From positions 1-64,000 of the forward strand of contig NZ_CAJYHX010000007.1 in the NCBI RefSeq assembly GCF_913774285.1: a stretch of 64,000 nt of DNA, written 5' to 3'. The position numbers and the translations under genes are program-made. The notes beneath the pieces are model-generated. The model made no database searches, had not been told where the DNA came from, and saw only the letters and a program-made list of their open reading frames with translations. Positions 17,545-26,055 of this stretch are shown here, one piece after another. Every line of letters begins with the position of its first letter. Position 1 is the stretch's first letter. The DNA is from an uncultured Sphingomonas sp. Its GTDB lineage: Bacteria > Pseudomonadota > Alphaproteobacteria > Sphingomonadales > Sphingomonadaceae.

Positions 17545-19260
17545 TCAGCCCCGCAGCGTCGCCAGCACTGTCGTGTCGCCCAGCAGGTGCACCACGTTCG
17601 TCGAGGGGCGGGCGAGGCCGCGCAGGCCAAGCCCCAGCAGTGCGTCGCCATCCACTTCGGCCGGGTTGCCGAGCTCGACGCGCAGGCGATTGTCGTGGGC
17701 GCTCACCGCACGGACGTTCGCCGCGCCGCCCAGCGCCGCCAGCGCCGCCGGCTGGAGCGCCACCGTCGCCGCGCTGATCGGGGCTGCGGCCGGTGCGGCA
17801 GGCGCTGTCACGCCGCCGCGCGCGGTCGCGTCGCGGATCTCGACCGCCACGACATCGGCGATCGGGCCGAGCACCACCTGCAGCGCGCGCTCCGAAGGAC
17901 GCAGGATGCCGTGCGCGCCGAGCGCCTTGAGCGCGGCATCGTCGACCACGCCCTGGTCGGCGACGATCAGGCGCAGGCGCGTGGTGCAGGCGCCGATCTC
18001 GACCAGATTGGCCGAGCCGCCCAGCGCGCGGGCAAAGGCCTCGCCGCGGCTCGACGGGGCGACAGCACCCGCGTCCGCGACGACCGGCGCCTCGGCTTCA
18101 CGGCCCGGCGTCTTCAGGTCGAAGCGGCGGATTGCCCAGCTGAAGATGCCGTAATAGAGCGCGAAATAGACCAGCCCGACGGGGATCAGCAGCAGCGGCT
18201 TGGTCGCCTTGCCGAAGTTCAGGACATAGTCGAACAGCCCGGCGGAAAAGCCGAAGCCGAGCTTCACGCCCAGCAGGTCCATCACCACCATCGCCACGCC
18301 GGTCAGCACCGCGTGGACGACGTAGAGCGCCGGGGCGAGGAACATGAAGCTATATTCGATCGGCTCGGTCACGCCGGTGAGCAGCGAGGTGAGTGCAAGG
18401 CTGAACAACAGGCCGCCCACCGCCTGACGGCGCTCGGGAAGCGCTGCGCGGTAGATGGCGAGGCAGGCGGCGGGCAGGCCGAACATCATGACGGGGAAGA
18501 AGCCCGCCATGAACGCGCCCGCGCTCGGATCGCCGGCGAAGAAGCGGCGCAGATCGCCCGTCGCGCCGTTGTAATCGCCCTGCACGAACCAGAACACGTT
18601 GTTGAGGATGTGGTGCAGGCCGGTCACCAGCAGTACGCGGTTGAGCAGGCCGAAGGCGAACAGGCCGAAGCTGCCCGCACCCGCAATGCCATGGCTCAGC
18701 GCATCGACGCCCGCGCTGATGTGCGGGAAGCCGACGCCGACGATCACCGCGATGGCGAGGCCTGCCAACCCGCTGACGATCGGCACGAAGCGACGGCCGC
18801 CGAAAAAGGCGAGATAGGCCGGCAGCTTGATCGCCGAGAAGCGGTTGTAGAAGCCGCCGCCGATCAGACCGGAGGCGATGCCGATCGGCACGTCGAGCCG
18901 GGCGACCGCCTTGGCCTTCCATGCCGCGACGGCGAGCGCCGCCTGGTCCTTGTCGAGCCCCGCGCCGATCGTGTCGGGCACCGCGAGCAGGCTCTTGCCC
19001 GCCTCGGTCGAGACGAGGAAGCAGACGATGCCGGCCAGTGCGGCGGCGCCGTTGCCGTCCTTGGCATAGCCGGTCGCCACGCCGATCGCGAAGAGCAGGC
19101 CGAGATGCGAGAACAGCGCGTCGCCGGCGGCGCTGACAAAGGCGATGTTGAGCAGGTCGGGCTGGCCGAGCCGCAGCAGCAGGCCGGCCACCGGCAGCAC
19201 CGCGATCGGCAGCATCAGCGCGCGGCCGAGCGGCTGGAGCGTTTCGAGGATCTGCTTCAT
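17545..19260 (-). CDS. nagE: GlcNAc-specific PTS EIICB with duplicated EIIB
   Basis: Inner-membrane permease that imports and phosphorylates N-acetylglucosamine. EIIC (residues 1-385) shows LQPLGRALMLPIAVLPVAG, the HHILNN motif and EPIEYSFMFLAP, typical of the Glc/GlcNAc class. The first EIIB domain carries the phospho-cysteine in GACTTRLRL (C425). A second EIIB-like domain follows (about 503-571); at the matching place it reads AHDNRLRV, with His 522 instead of Cys, so it cannot do normal cysteine phosphotransfer. Starts with ATGA overlap on the EIIA-HPr-EI gene, last in the nag operon. The partner EIIA, HPr and EI are all supplied by the upstream fusion. Confidence 0.93.
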   Translation of the reverse strand: MKQILETLQPLGRALMLPIAVLPVAGLLLRLGQPDLLNIAFVSAAGDALFSHLGLLFAIGVATGYAKDGNGAAALAGIVCFLVSTEAGKSLLAVPDTIGAGLDKDQAALAVAAWKAKAVARLDVPIGIASGLIGGGFYNRFSAIKLPAYLAFFGGRRFVPIVSGLAGLAIAVIVGVGFPHISAGVDALSHGIAGAGSFGLFAFGLLNRVLLVTGLHHILNNVFWFVQGDYNGATGDLRRFFAGDPSAGAFMAGFFPVMMFGLPAACLAIYRAALPERRQAVGGLLFSLALTSLLTGVTEPIEYSFMFLAPALYVVHAVLTGVAMVVMDLLGVKLGFGFSAGLFDYVLNFGKATKPLLLIPVGLVYFALYYGIFSWAIRRFDLKTPGREAEAPVVADAGAVAPSSRGEAFARALGGSANLVEIGACTTRLRLIVADQGVVDDAALKALGAHGILRPSERALQVVLGPIADVVAVEIRDATARGGVTAPAAPAAAPISAATVALQPAALAALGGAANVRAVSAHDNRLRVELGNPAEVDGDALLGLGLRGLARPSTNVVHLLGDTTVLATLRG

Positions 19261-21854
19261 GCGGTGAATTCCCGGGCAAGGCGGCGGACATCGGCGGCAG
19301 TGGCGCAGGCCAGCGCGGCGGCGGCATGGGCGCGGGCGCGCTCGAGCGTGAGGGTGGCGAGCAGCGCCTTCACTTCCGGCAACACCGAGACGGTGGCCGA
19401 AAGCTCGGTCACGCCGAGGCCGACGAGGATCGGCACCGCCAGCGGATCGGAGGCGAGGCCGCCGCAGACGCCGACCCAGCGGCCGCGGGCGGTCGCGCCC
19501 CGGCAGGTATCGGCGATCAGGCGCAGCACCGCGGGGTGGAGCCCGTCGATGCCGCTGGCGACCGCCGGGTTCCCGCGGTCCATGGCGAGTGTGTACTGGG
19601 TGAGGTCGTTGGTGCCGATCGACAGGAAATCGGCTTCGGCGGCGAGCAGGTCGGCCGTTGCCGCCGCAGCCGGCGTCTCGACCATGATGCCGAGCTCCAC
19701 CTTCTCTCCGATGCCCAGCTCGCCGCGCAGGCGGTCGAGCACCGCGCGGACGGCGCGCAGCTCGCCGACGCTGGCGATCATCGGCAGCATGATCTTGGCG
19801 ATGCCGATCGGGCGCACGCCGAGGATCGCGCGGAGCTGGTCCTCCAGCACCTGGGGATGGGCCAGGCCGACACGGATGCCGCGCAGGCCCAGCGCCGGGT
19901 TCTCTTCTGCCGCGATCGGCAGATAGGGCGCGGGCTTGTCGCCGCCAATGTCGAGCAGGCGGATGATCAGCGGGCGGCCCTGCAGCGCGTCGGCGATCGC
20001 CTGATACTCGGCGGTCTGCTCGGCCACGCTGGGCGGCGTCTCGCGATCGAGGAACAGGAACTCGGTGCGCAGCAGGCCGCTGCCCTCGGCGCCCGCCGCG
20101 ACGGCGCGCTCGGCATCGCCGACCGAGCCGAGATTGGCGAAAACTTCGATACGCGTGCCGTCGGCGAGCCGGGCTTCGGCCCCCGCCGCCGCACGGGCAG
20201 CGGCGAGCGCCGCCGTGCGGGCGTCGACACGGGCCTGCGCCTCGCTGCGCTGCGCCTCGTTCGGTGCGACGCGGAGCGTGCCTGCACCGGCGTCGAGGAT
20301 CAGCGTCTCGCCTTCCTGCACGGTGCGCAGCGCCGAACCCATCGCGACCAGCGCGGGGATGCCGAGGCTGGCCGCGAGGATGGCGACATGTGAGGTCGGA
20401 CCGCCGCGCACGGTGGCGAAGCCCGAGACCTGTGCCGGATCGATCGCGGTGACCTGCGAGGGGAGCAGGTCGTCGGCGAGCAGGATCGTGCCTTCCGGGA
20501 ACACCAAGGTCGCGTCCTGCACGCCCTCAATCGCCGAGACGACGCGGCGCTCCAGATCGACCATGTCGTCGGCGCGCTCGGCGAGGTGCGCGTCGCCGCT
20601 CTGGCGAAGCAGTTCGGCCTGCGGGCGGATCGCCTGGCGCCAGGCCTGGCCGGCACTCGCGCCGTCGAGCACTGCGGCGCGCGCGGCTTCGAGCAACTCG
20701 GGATCGTCGAGCATCGACCGGTGCGCGGAAAGGATCGAGCGCATCGGCCCGGCCGCGTGGCTGAGATCGGCCTCGATCGCGCGCACCACCTTGGCGATGC
20801 CGTCCTCCAGCCGCGCGCGCTCCAGGCTCGCCCCCTTGCCGATCGGGTCGATCGTCAGTTCGGGGAGGCGGAAGAAGCGGGCGGTGCCGATCGCAAGGCC
20901 CGGCGCGGCGGTGACGCCCGCCAGCACACCGGGTTCGTCCGAAACCGGCGCGGCGACGGGGGCAGGGGGGGGAGCCGGGGCAGGTGCCGAAGCGGGATCG
21001 GCCTTCTCGCCCATGCCGCTCTCGATCAGCGCGGCGAGCGTTGCCGCGGCTTCGTCGGCGCGGCCGCCCTCGGCGGTGATGCGGATCGTGTCGCCCAGCT
21101 TGATGCCCAGCGTCATCAGCCGCACCGGGCTGCGCGCATCTGCGCTCTGCTCGCCCTTGGTGATCGTCACCTTGGCGGCGAACGGGACCAACACTTCACG
21201 CAGCTTGGCGGCGGGGCGGGCATGGATGCCATGCGCGAGCGGCACGACCACGGTGCGCGTCGCGGTCTCGCCGACGATATCGGTGGCGGCCTCGGCAACC
21301 GCGCCCGCGCGCGCGATGGTGAAGATCGGCTCGCCCGGCGCGACCAGCCCGCTGCCGCGCTTGCCCGTCAGCGTCAGGCCGTACTGGCCGATCAGCAGCA
21401 CCGGCGTCACCACCGAGGGCGCGCCGCACACCACCGCATCCAGGTCGAAGCGGATCAGCACGTCGCCCATGCGCACCTGATCGCCCACCTTCACCTGCGG
21501 ATCGAAGCCCGTGCCAGCCAGCTGCACCGTATCGATGCCGATATGCATCAGCAGCTCGACGCCGTCGCCGGCGCGCAGCGTGATCGCATGGCCGGTCGGC
21601 TGGAGCACCGTCACTTCGCCGTCGCAAGGCGCGTAGAGGCACCCCTCGGTCGGGTCGATCGCCACGCCGTCGCCCAGCATCCGCTGTGCGAAGACGGGAT
21701 CGGGAACCTCCTCCAGCGGCATCAGCCAGCCGGCCATCGGCGCGCCGATGGCAAGGGCCCCGGCCGAGGCGTCGTCATAAGAAGAGGGCGGCGCGATCGT
21801 GCTCAGGGCGGGTCTCCGTGCGATCAGGGGAAGCGGGTTGCGCCGATCCAGCAC
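19257..21854 (-). CDS. nagF: PTS EIIA-HPr-EI fusion protein
   Basis: Single polypeptide carrying the whole soluble phosphorelay from PEP to NagE. Order seen: EIIA of the glucose class (about 35-175; active His in LLMHIGIDTV, H104), HPr (about 198-285; HGIHARPA, H211), an Ala/Pro linker (about 286-303), then enzyme I (about 308-860) with the phospho-His in GGPTSHVAI (H489) and the C-terminal PEP-binding barrel (RTEFLFLDRE; RLLDIGGDKP; SIGTNDLTQYTLAMDR). The ATG at 21854 lies 31 bases inside nagA; a CTG nearer the EIIA domain, behind CGGAGA, is an alternative start. Such fusions are usual in Xanthomonas and sphingomonad GlcNAc systems. Confidence 0.93.
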   Translation of the reverse strand: MLDRRNPLPLIARRPALSTIAPPSSYDDASAGALAIGAPMAGWLMPLEEVPDPVFAQRMLGDGVAIDPTEGCLYAPCDGEVTVLQPTGHAITLRAGDGVELLMHIGIDTVQLAGTGFDPQVKVGDQVRMGDVLIRFDLDAVVCGAPSVVTPVLLIGQYGLTLTGKRGSGLVAPGEPIFTIARAGAVAEAATDIVGETATRTVVVPLAHGIHARPAAKLREVLVPFAAKVTITKGEQSADARSPVRLMTLGIKLGDTIRITAEGGRADEAAATLAALIESGMGEKADPASAPAPAPPPAPVAAPVSDEPGVLAGVTAAPGLAIGTARFFRLPELTIDPIGKGASLERARLEDGIAKVVRAIEADLSHAAGPMRSILSAHRSMLDDPELLEAARAAVLDGASAGQAWRQAIRPQAELLRQSGDAHLAERADDMVDLERRVVSAIEGVQDATLVFPEGTILLADDLLPSQVTAIDPAQVSGFATVRGGPTSHVAILAASLGIPALVAMGSALRTVQEGETLILDAGAGTLRVAPNEAQRSEAQARVDARTAALAAARAAAGAEARLADGTRIEVFANLGSVGDAERAVAAGAEGSGLLRTEFLFLDRETPPSVAEQTAEYQAIADALQGRPLIIRLLDIGGDKPAPYLPIAAEENPALGLRGIRVGLAHPQVLEDQLRAILGVRPIGIAKIMLPMIASVGELRAVRAVLDRLRGELGIGEKVELGIMVETPAAAATADLLAAEADFLSIGTNDLTQYTLAMDRGNPAVASGIDGLHPAVLRLIADTCRGATARGRWVGVCGGLASDPLAVPILVGLGVTELSATVSVLPEVKALLATLTLERARAHAAAALACATAADVRRLAREFTA

Positions 21855-22957
21855 CCGGCGGGCTGGAAGTCGCGGGTCATCTGCACCCAGTCGGCGCGCA
21901 GCCCGGGGGCGAGCGCACCGCGTTCGTGCGACAGGCCGAGGAAAGCGGCGGGGCTGGCGGCAGCCATCATCGCGGCGTCCTCGGGCGAGGTGCCGACGCG
22001 CGTGACCATGTGGCGGAACGCGCCGGTCATATCGAGCGCCGAGCCCGCCAGCGTGCCGTCGACGCCGAGCAGTCGCCCGCCCTCGACGCGGATGTGCTGG
22101 CCGTGCAGGTCGAACGAGGTCATGTCCGATCCTACGTTGGGCATCGCGTCGGTGACCAGCAGGAAGCGGTCGTGCGGGCGGGCCGCCAGCGCAATACGCA
22201 GCGCTGCGTCATGGACGTGGAAGCCGTCGGGGATGATGCCGCAATAGGCGGTCTGATTTTCCAGCGAGGCACCCACCACGCCGGGCGCGCGGTGGAGCAG
22301 CGGCGACATCGCATTGTACAGGTGGGTCACGCCGGTCATGCCCGCCGCGAAGGCGGCGACCGCGGTCTCGTAAGTGGCGTCGCTATGGCCGATCGCGAGC
22401 AGCACGCCGGCATCGGCGAGGCGGCGGACATCGGCGAGGTCGACCATCTCGGGAGCCAGCGTCACCAGCACCTTGCCGCGGCGCGGGCGGCCGAGCAGCT
22501 CGACCATGGCAGCGTCCAGCCCGCGGAACTTGTCCGCGTCATGGATGCCCTTGCGCGCCTTGTTGAGGATCGGGCCTTCGATGTGCACGCCGACGACGCC
22601 GGGCACGCCGGCCTCGATCGCGGCATCGGTGGCGTCGAGCGCCCTGGCGATCACCTCGGGCACGTCGCTGATCAGCGTCGGCAGGAAGGCGGTAGTGCCG
22701 AACTTGGCATGCGCCGCGCCGATCGCCGCGATGCCCTCGACGGTCGGTGCGTCGTTGAACAGCACGCCGCCGCCGCCATTGACCTGGACGTCGATGAAGC
22801 CGGGAACGATCCAGCCGCCGTCGAGGTCGATCGTGTCGGTGCCGCTCCCCTCGGTGGCAATCGAGACGATGCGGCCCTGGTCGACCTCGATCACCGCTTC
22901 GGGCAGCGTGCCGGCGGCGGTGACGATCTGGCCGTTGACGAAGCGAAAGCTGCTCAT
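21824..22957 (-). CDS. nagA: N-acetylglucosamine-6-phosphate deacetylase
   Basis: Cytoplasmic amidohydrolase converting GlcNAc-6-P to GlcN-6-P plus acetate. The 377-residue sequence has the family signatures: PGFIDVQVNGGGG, metal-binding VHIEGP, GHSDA, THLYNAM and the catalytic Asp in VTDAM. Length is normal. ATG overlaps the stop of the upstream SIS-domain gene (ATGA), and its own end overlaps the PTS fusion gene, so the pathway is translated as a coupled set. Confidence 0.95.
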   Translation of the reverse strand: MSSFRFVNGQIVTAAGTLPEAVIEVDQGRIVSIATEGSGTDTIDLDGGWIVPGFIDVQVNGGGGVLFNDAPTVEGIAAIGAAHAKFGTTAFLPTLISDVPEVIARALDATDAAIEAGVPGVVGVHIEGPILNKARKGIHDADKFRGLDAAMVELLGRPRRGKVLVTLAPEMVDLADVRRLADAGVLLAIGHSDATYETAVAAFAAGMTGVTHLYNAMSPLLHRAPGVVGASLENQTAYCGIIPDGFHVHDAALRIALAARPHDRFLLVTDAMPNVGSDMTSFDLHGQHIRVEGGRLLGVDGTLAGSALDMTGAFRHMVTRVGTSPEDAAMMAAASPAAFLGLSHERGALAPGLRADWVQMTRDFQPAGCWIGATRFP

Positions 22958-24003
22958 CGAGTCTCGGTCACCTTGCGAAGATACAGCGGGGCGTCGGGAT
23001 TGTTGCCGCGCGCCAGCGAGAGCGCGTTGACCATCGGGTAGAAGCTCTGGACCATCAGGATCGGCTCCACCGCCGGGTGGCCGGCAAGCACCGGCAGCGG
23101 CGAGGCGTCACCCGCCTTGGCATCGGCCAGGCAGACGCGGGCGCTGCGCTCGGCGAATTCGGCCGAGGCTTCGCGAACGCTGTCGCCGGCGATGTCCGAG
23201 GTCGCGAAAGCAAGCACCGGGAAGCCGTCGCCGACGATCGCCATGGGGCCGTGGCGGACTTCGGCGGCGCTGAACGCCTCGGCGTGCAGGCTGCAGGTTT
23301 CCTTGAACTTGAGCGCGGCCTCCTGCGCGACCGCAAAGCTGTAGCCGCGGCCGATCACGAACAGGTTGGTTGCGTTACGCAGCGTGTCCACGACCGGTGA
23401 CCAGTCGAAATCGCGCGCTTTCTCAAGCTGTTCGGGCAGAGCGGTGAGGGCAGTAGCAAGCGCTTCGTCCTGCGCCCATTCGGCGACCAGCGCGGCGAAG
23501 GCAGCGAGCGCGGTGATGTAGGACTTGGTGGCGGCGACCGAGCGCTCCGGGCCTGCCTTGAGGCCGATCGTGGTGTCAGCCATTTCGGCGAGCGGCGACT
23601 CCTCGTCGTTGACGAACGCGACGACGCGGGCGCCGGCCTGCTGGTACGCCTTGACGGTGGCGAGCAGGTCCGGGCTGCGGCCGCTCTGCGACACCGCGAT
23701 GCACAGCGCGCGGGCGGTGGAGACGGGTGCCTCGAAAACCGACGCGACCGACGGCGCCGCCGAGGCGACCGGCACGCCAAGCATCGTCTCGATCAGATAT
23801 TTGCCATAGGTGGCGGAGTGATCCGATGAACCGCGGGCGCAGGTGACGACCAACGCGGGCGGATCCGCGCGCAGGTCGCGGGCCAGCGCGGCGAGCGCCG
23901 GGCCGTTGGCGTCGAGCAGGCGGCGGACCGCGGCGCCGGCCTCGGCAGCCTCGGACGCCATCAGCGTCTGACCACCTGCGGGCTTTTCGATTTCAGCGAT
24001 CAT
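22954..24003 (-). CDS. SIS-domain glucosamine-6-phosphate deaminase (NagB-II type)
   Basis: Double SIS-domain protein of the AgaS/NagB-II group, which isomerises and deaminates GlcN-6-P to fructose-6-phosphate and ammonia; it stands in for classical NagB, absent here. Sugar-phosphate loops are visible: VVTCARGSSDHSATYGKY (about 52), AVSQSGRSPD (about 103), FVIGRGYS and KFKETCSLHAEAFSAAEVRHGP. The ATG at 24003 (MIAEIEKP) is preferred; a GTG six codons upstream, nearer the GGAGG, is possible. First gene of the nag operon, preceded by a plausible promoter. Confidence 0.9.
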   Translation of the reverse strand: MIAEIEKPAGGQTLMASEAAEAGAAVRRLLDANGPALAALARDLRADPPALVVTCARGSSDHSATYGKYLIETMLGVPVASAAPSVASVFEAPVSTARALCIAVSQSGRSPDLLATVKAYQQAGARVVAFVNDEESPLAEMADTTIGLKAGPERSVAATKSYITALAAFAALVAEWAQDEALATALTALPEQLEKARDFDWSPVVDTLRNATNLFVIGRGYSFAVAQEAALKFKETCSLHAEAFSAAEVRHGPMAIVGDGFPVLAFATSDIAGDSVREASAEFAERSARVCLADAKAGDASPLPVLAGHPAVEPILMVQSFYPMVNALSLARGNNPDAPLYLRKVTETR

Positions 24004-24038
24004 CGTCCCCCATGCCTCCACTGGCTATGATGGAATCA

Positions 24039-24067
24039 GGGATAAGTTACATATTGGTATTGTTCAA
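24039..24067 (-). promoter_or_regulatory. Probable nag operon promoter with ATTGGTATT half-site
   Basis: On the minus strand TTGAAC (24067-24062) and TATCCC (24044-24039) are separated by 17 bases, a fair sigma-70-like pair. The spacer holds AATACCAAT, which matches one arm of the perfect palindrome in front of the GntR gene at 11675-11692. Co-regulation by that GntR protein is inferred. Confidence 0.5.
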
Positions 24068-24070
24068 GCG

Positions 24071-24805
24071 CTAGCTGCGTGCGTCGAGCAAATTACGCAG
24101 GGCAGAAACTTTCGCGGGGTCGGTGGCGAGGCGCGGGCCGGCCTGGAATCCGAAGGCGATTTCGCGGGTATCGGCGGTGCCTTGCGGGCTGCGGCACGAG
24201 GCATGAACCTCGCGCACGCCCGTCTCCAGGATCGGCGGCAGCGTCGTCGCGTCGACCCCGCTGCCGGCCAATATGGTGATTCGGTCGTCGGCAGCCTGTA
24301 CCAGCGCGGCGATTGTCTCGCGCCCGTCGATTGCCTTGGGCGTGCAGCCTGAGGTGAGAATCCGGTCGAAGCCGAGAGTGATTGCGGTTTCGAGTGCCGC
24401 GAGCGGATCGGGGCAGAGATCGAAGGCGCGATGCAGCGTCAGCGAGAGGCTGCGCCCCGCATTTCGCGCAACCGCTACCCAGGCCGCGAGCATCTCGGCA
24501 TCGAGCTGGCGATCCGCGCGGCTGGCACCGATCACCACGCCGGCAAGTCCCGCCTCGGCAGCGGCGCAGATGTCGGCAGCGACCAGCGCGGCGTCGGCGG
24601 CGGTATAGACGAAGTTGCCGTCGCGGGGGCGGGCGAGCAGGTGGACCGGGATCGGCGCCGCCGCGGCCGCAGCGATCAGCGAGTCGGGCGGGGTCAGGCC
24701 GCCGACAGCCAGCGCGGAGCACAGCTCGATTCGATCCGCGCCGCCTGCAACTGCGGCATCGATTCCGGGGACATCTTCCACGCAGACTTCGAGCAAGCGA
24801 CGCAT
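24071..24805 (-). CDS. cutC: CutC family protein
   Basis: 244-residue TIM-barrel protein of the CutC family, historically tied to copper homeostasis although the biochemical role is unsettled. Signatures: LEVCVEDVPGIDAAVAGGADRIELC near the N-terminus (in part), VHLLARPRDGNFVY, LTLHRAFD, LTSGC and ILAGSGVDA. It lies just upstream of the nag promoter on the same strand but is separated from the operon by about 67 bp. Adjacency to GlcNAc genes may be chance. Confidence 0.9.
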   Translation of the reverse strand: MRRLLEVCVEDVPGIDAAVAGGADRIELCSALAVGGLTPPDSLIAAAAAAPIPVHLLARPRDGNFVYTAADAALVAADICAAAEAGLAGVVIGASRADRQLDAEMLAAWVAVARNAGRSLSLTLHRAFDLCPDPLAALETAITLGFDRILTSGCTPKAIDGRETIAALVQAADDRITILAGSGVDATTLPPILETGVREVHASCRSPQGTADTREIAFGFQAGPRLATDPAKVSALRNLLDARS

Positions 24806-24850
24806 CAGGTATTTGCCCCCGGGACCAAGGTTCTAGAAAAGTCCTATTCC

Positions 24851-25711
24851 TCAGAGCACGCCGAACGTCCAGCCCTCGGTGCGGGCGAGCTCCGGCGTCA
24901 GGCCCGCCGGAGTCCACAGGTCCGGCTGCCCAGCCGCCACGCGCAGCCATGCGGCGCTGAGGATCGCATCCGTCGCGTGATCGTCATAGCGCGGCAGCGG
25001 CGCATGCGGCGCCGATCCGAAGGCGGCGAGCATCGTGTCGAGCGTCTCGGCGTCACGGATCTTCGAGATGCCCTTGCGCATCCCCGCGAGCCGCGCGGCA
25101 AGCGAGGTGTAGATTTCCACCAAGACCGGGCCGGTCTCCGGCAGCGGGTCGAACGGCCACAGCCCCACTCGGCCGCGCAGGCGATGCAGCACGCGCATGC
25201 CGGTCAGGCTGGACTTGCCGACCTGACTCGCCCCGACGAGGTTGAAGCAGCTATAGGGCGACAGCGCCATCGCCTCCTGCCCGACCTCGCACACCCGGAA
25301 CCGGCCGCGCCCGCCGGGGAAGAGGTCGCCGCAATCGCCCATCTGGCGGAAGTGCCGCCGCGCCTCCGCATGCTGGACGAAGCTGGTCGCGGCGAGATGT
25401 GGGTCGGCGGCGGACAGCCGGTCGACCAACGCCCAGAGCGCAGGCCCGTCCGCAGGGCTCTCCGACCAGCCGGGGAAATAGGCGCCGGTATCGGCGAAGG
25501 GGAATGCGGGCGAGAGATCGAGCCCGACCAGCGCGCGCGTGCCGCTATCGGCAAGGTCTTCCAGAAACGCCAGAATATCGGCGCGCGACCAGGGGCGATC
25601 GATCAGCACCGGCGCGGCATCGCCTGTTGGGGCATGCGCGACGGCAAGCCCCTTGGGACGCTCGACGGCCTGGCCGGACCAGTCGATCGCAATGAAATCG
25701 GTGAAAGTCAG
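24851..25711 (-). CDS. RNase-H-like hypothetical protein, probable non-ATG start
   Basis: Unknown protein of about 286 residues if read from a CTG at 25711. The conventional start (GTG at 25609) would remove 34 codons including DFIAIDWSG, which looks like the first beta-strand of an RNase-H-like (DUF429-type) fold with its lead aspartate. The upstream gene's TGA overlaps this CTG as CTGA, mirroring the ATGA junctions nearby. Other landmarks are VGLDLSPAF, FNLVGASQVGKSSL and DDHATDAILSAAWL, the last resembling a DUF429-like metal-binding end. An ATT codon before GCG-ATC-GAC is another possible start. Likely the third gene of the rarA operon. Confidence 0.72.
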   Translation of the reverse strand: MTFTDFIAIDWSGQAVERPKGLAVAHAPTGDAAPVLIDRPWSRADILAFLEDLADSGTRALVGLDLSPAFPFADTGAYFPGWSESPADGPALWALVDRLSAADPHLAATSFVQHAEARRHFRQMGDCGDLFPGGRGRFRVCEVGQEAMALSPYSCFNLVGASQVGKSSLTGMRVLHRLRGRVGLWPFDPLPETGPVLVEIYTSLAARLAGMRKGISKIRDAETLDTMLAAFGSAPHAPLPRYDDHATDAILSAAWLRVAAGQPDLWTPAGLTPELARTEGWTFGVL

Positions 25712-26055
25712 GGGCGCGTTCCCATGCCGGCAGCGAGCCGCTGCGCCTTCTTAGCGCGATCCCACCAGGCGCGCTGGATGTAGAGTTCGACCCGCTCGCG
25801 CGCCGGGGTGCCGTAACGGACCAGCAGCATCGGAAAGTTGCGATAATGGTCGGTCTGCCAGAAGGTCTCCGGATCGGTCTCGAGCAGCAGCGGCTTCTCG
25901 TCCTTGGCGATCATCAACGCGAAGCTGCCGGGCTCGCGACCGGGCGACATCAGCCCCTTGCCGTTGATCTTGGGACAGGGCGTGTTCCACCAGCTGCCAA
26001 TCTCGACGTCGGGCAGCGTCAGCGCGAAGGCGCAGGCATCGTCCCAATCATCCAT
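25708..26055 (-). CDS. MmcQ/YjbR family protein
   Basis: 115-residue small protein of the MmcQ/YjbR (DUF419) family, thought to have a DNA-binding-like fold but without a settled role. Typical features are the N-terminal acidic helix (DDACAFALTLPDVE), SWWNTPCPKINGKGLM and the central beta-strands (FALMIAKDEKPLLLE), and LLVRYGTPAR. The ATG at 26055 lies 8 bases before the end of rarA; longer in-frame sequence is rarA read out of frame. Confidence 0.85.
   Translation of the reverse strand: MDDWDDACAFALTLPDVEIGSWWNTPCPKINGKGLMSPGREPGSFALMIAKDEKPLLLETDPETFWQTDHYRNFPMLLVRYGTPARERVELYIQRAWWDRAKKAQRLAAGMGTRP

Noticed and set aside
17587..19926. A 779-codon plus-strand frame across nagE and the PTS fusion
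   Set aside because: Antisense shadow spanning two well-identified genes; no ribosome site or domain.
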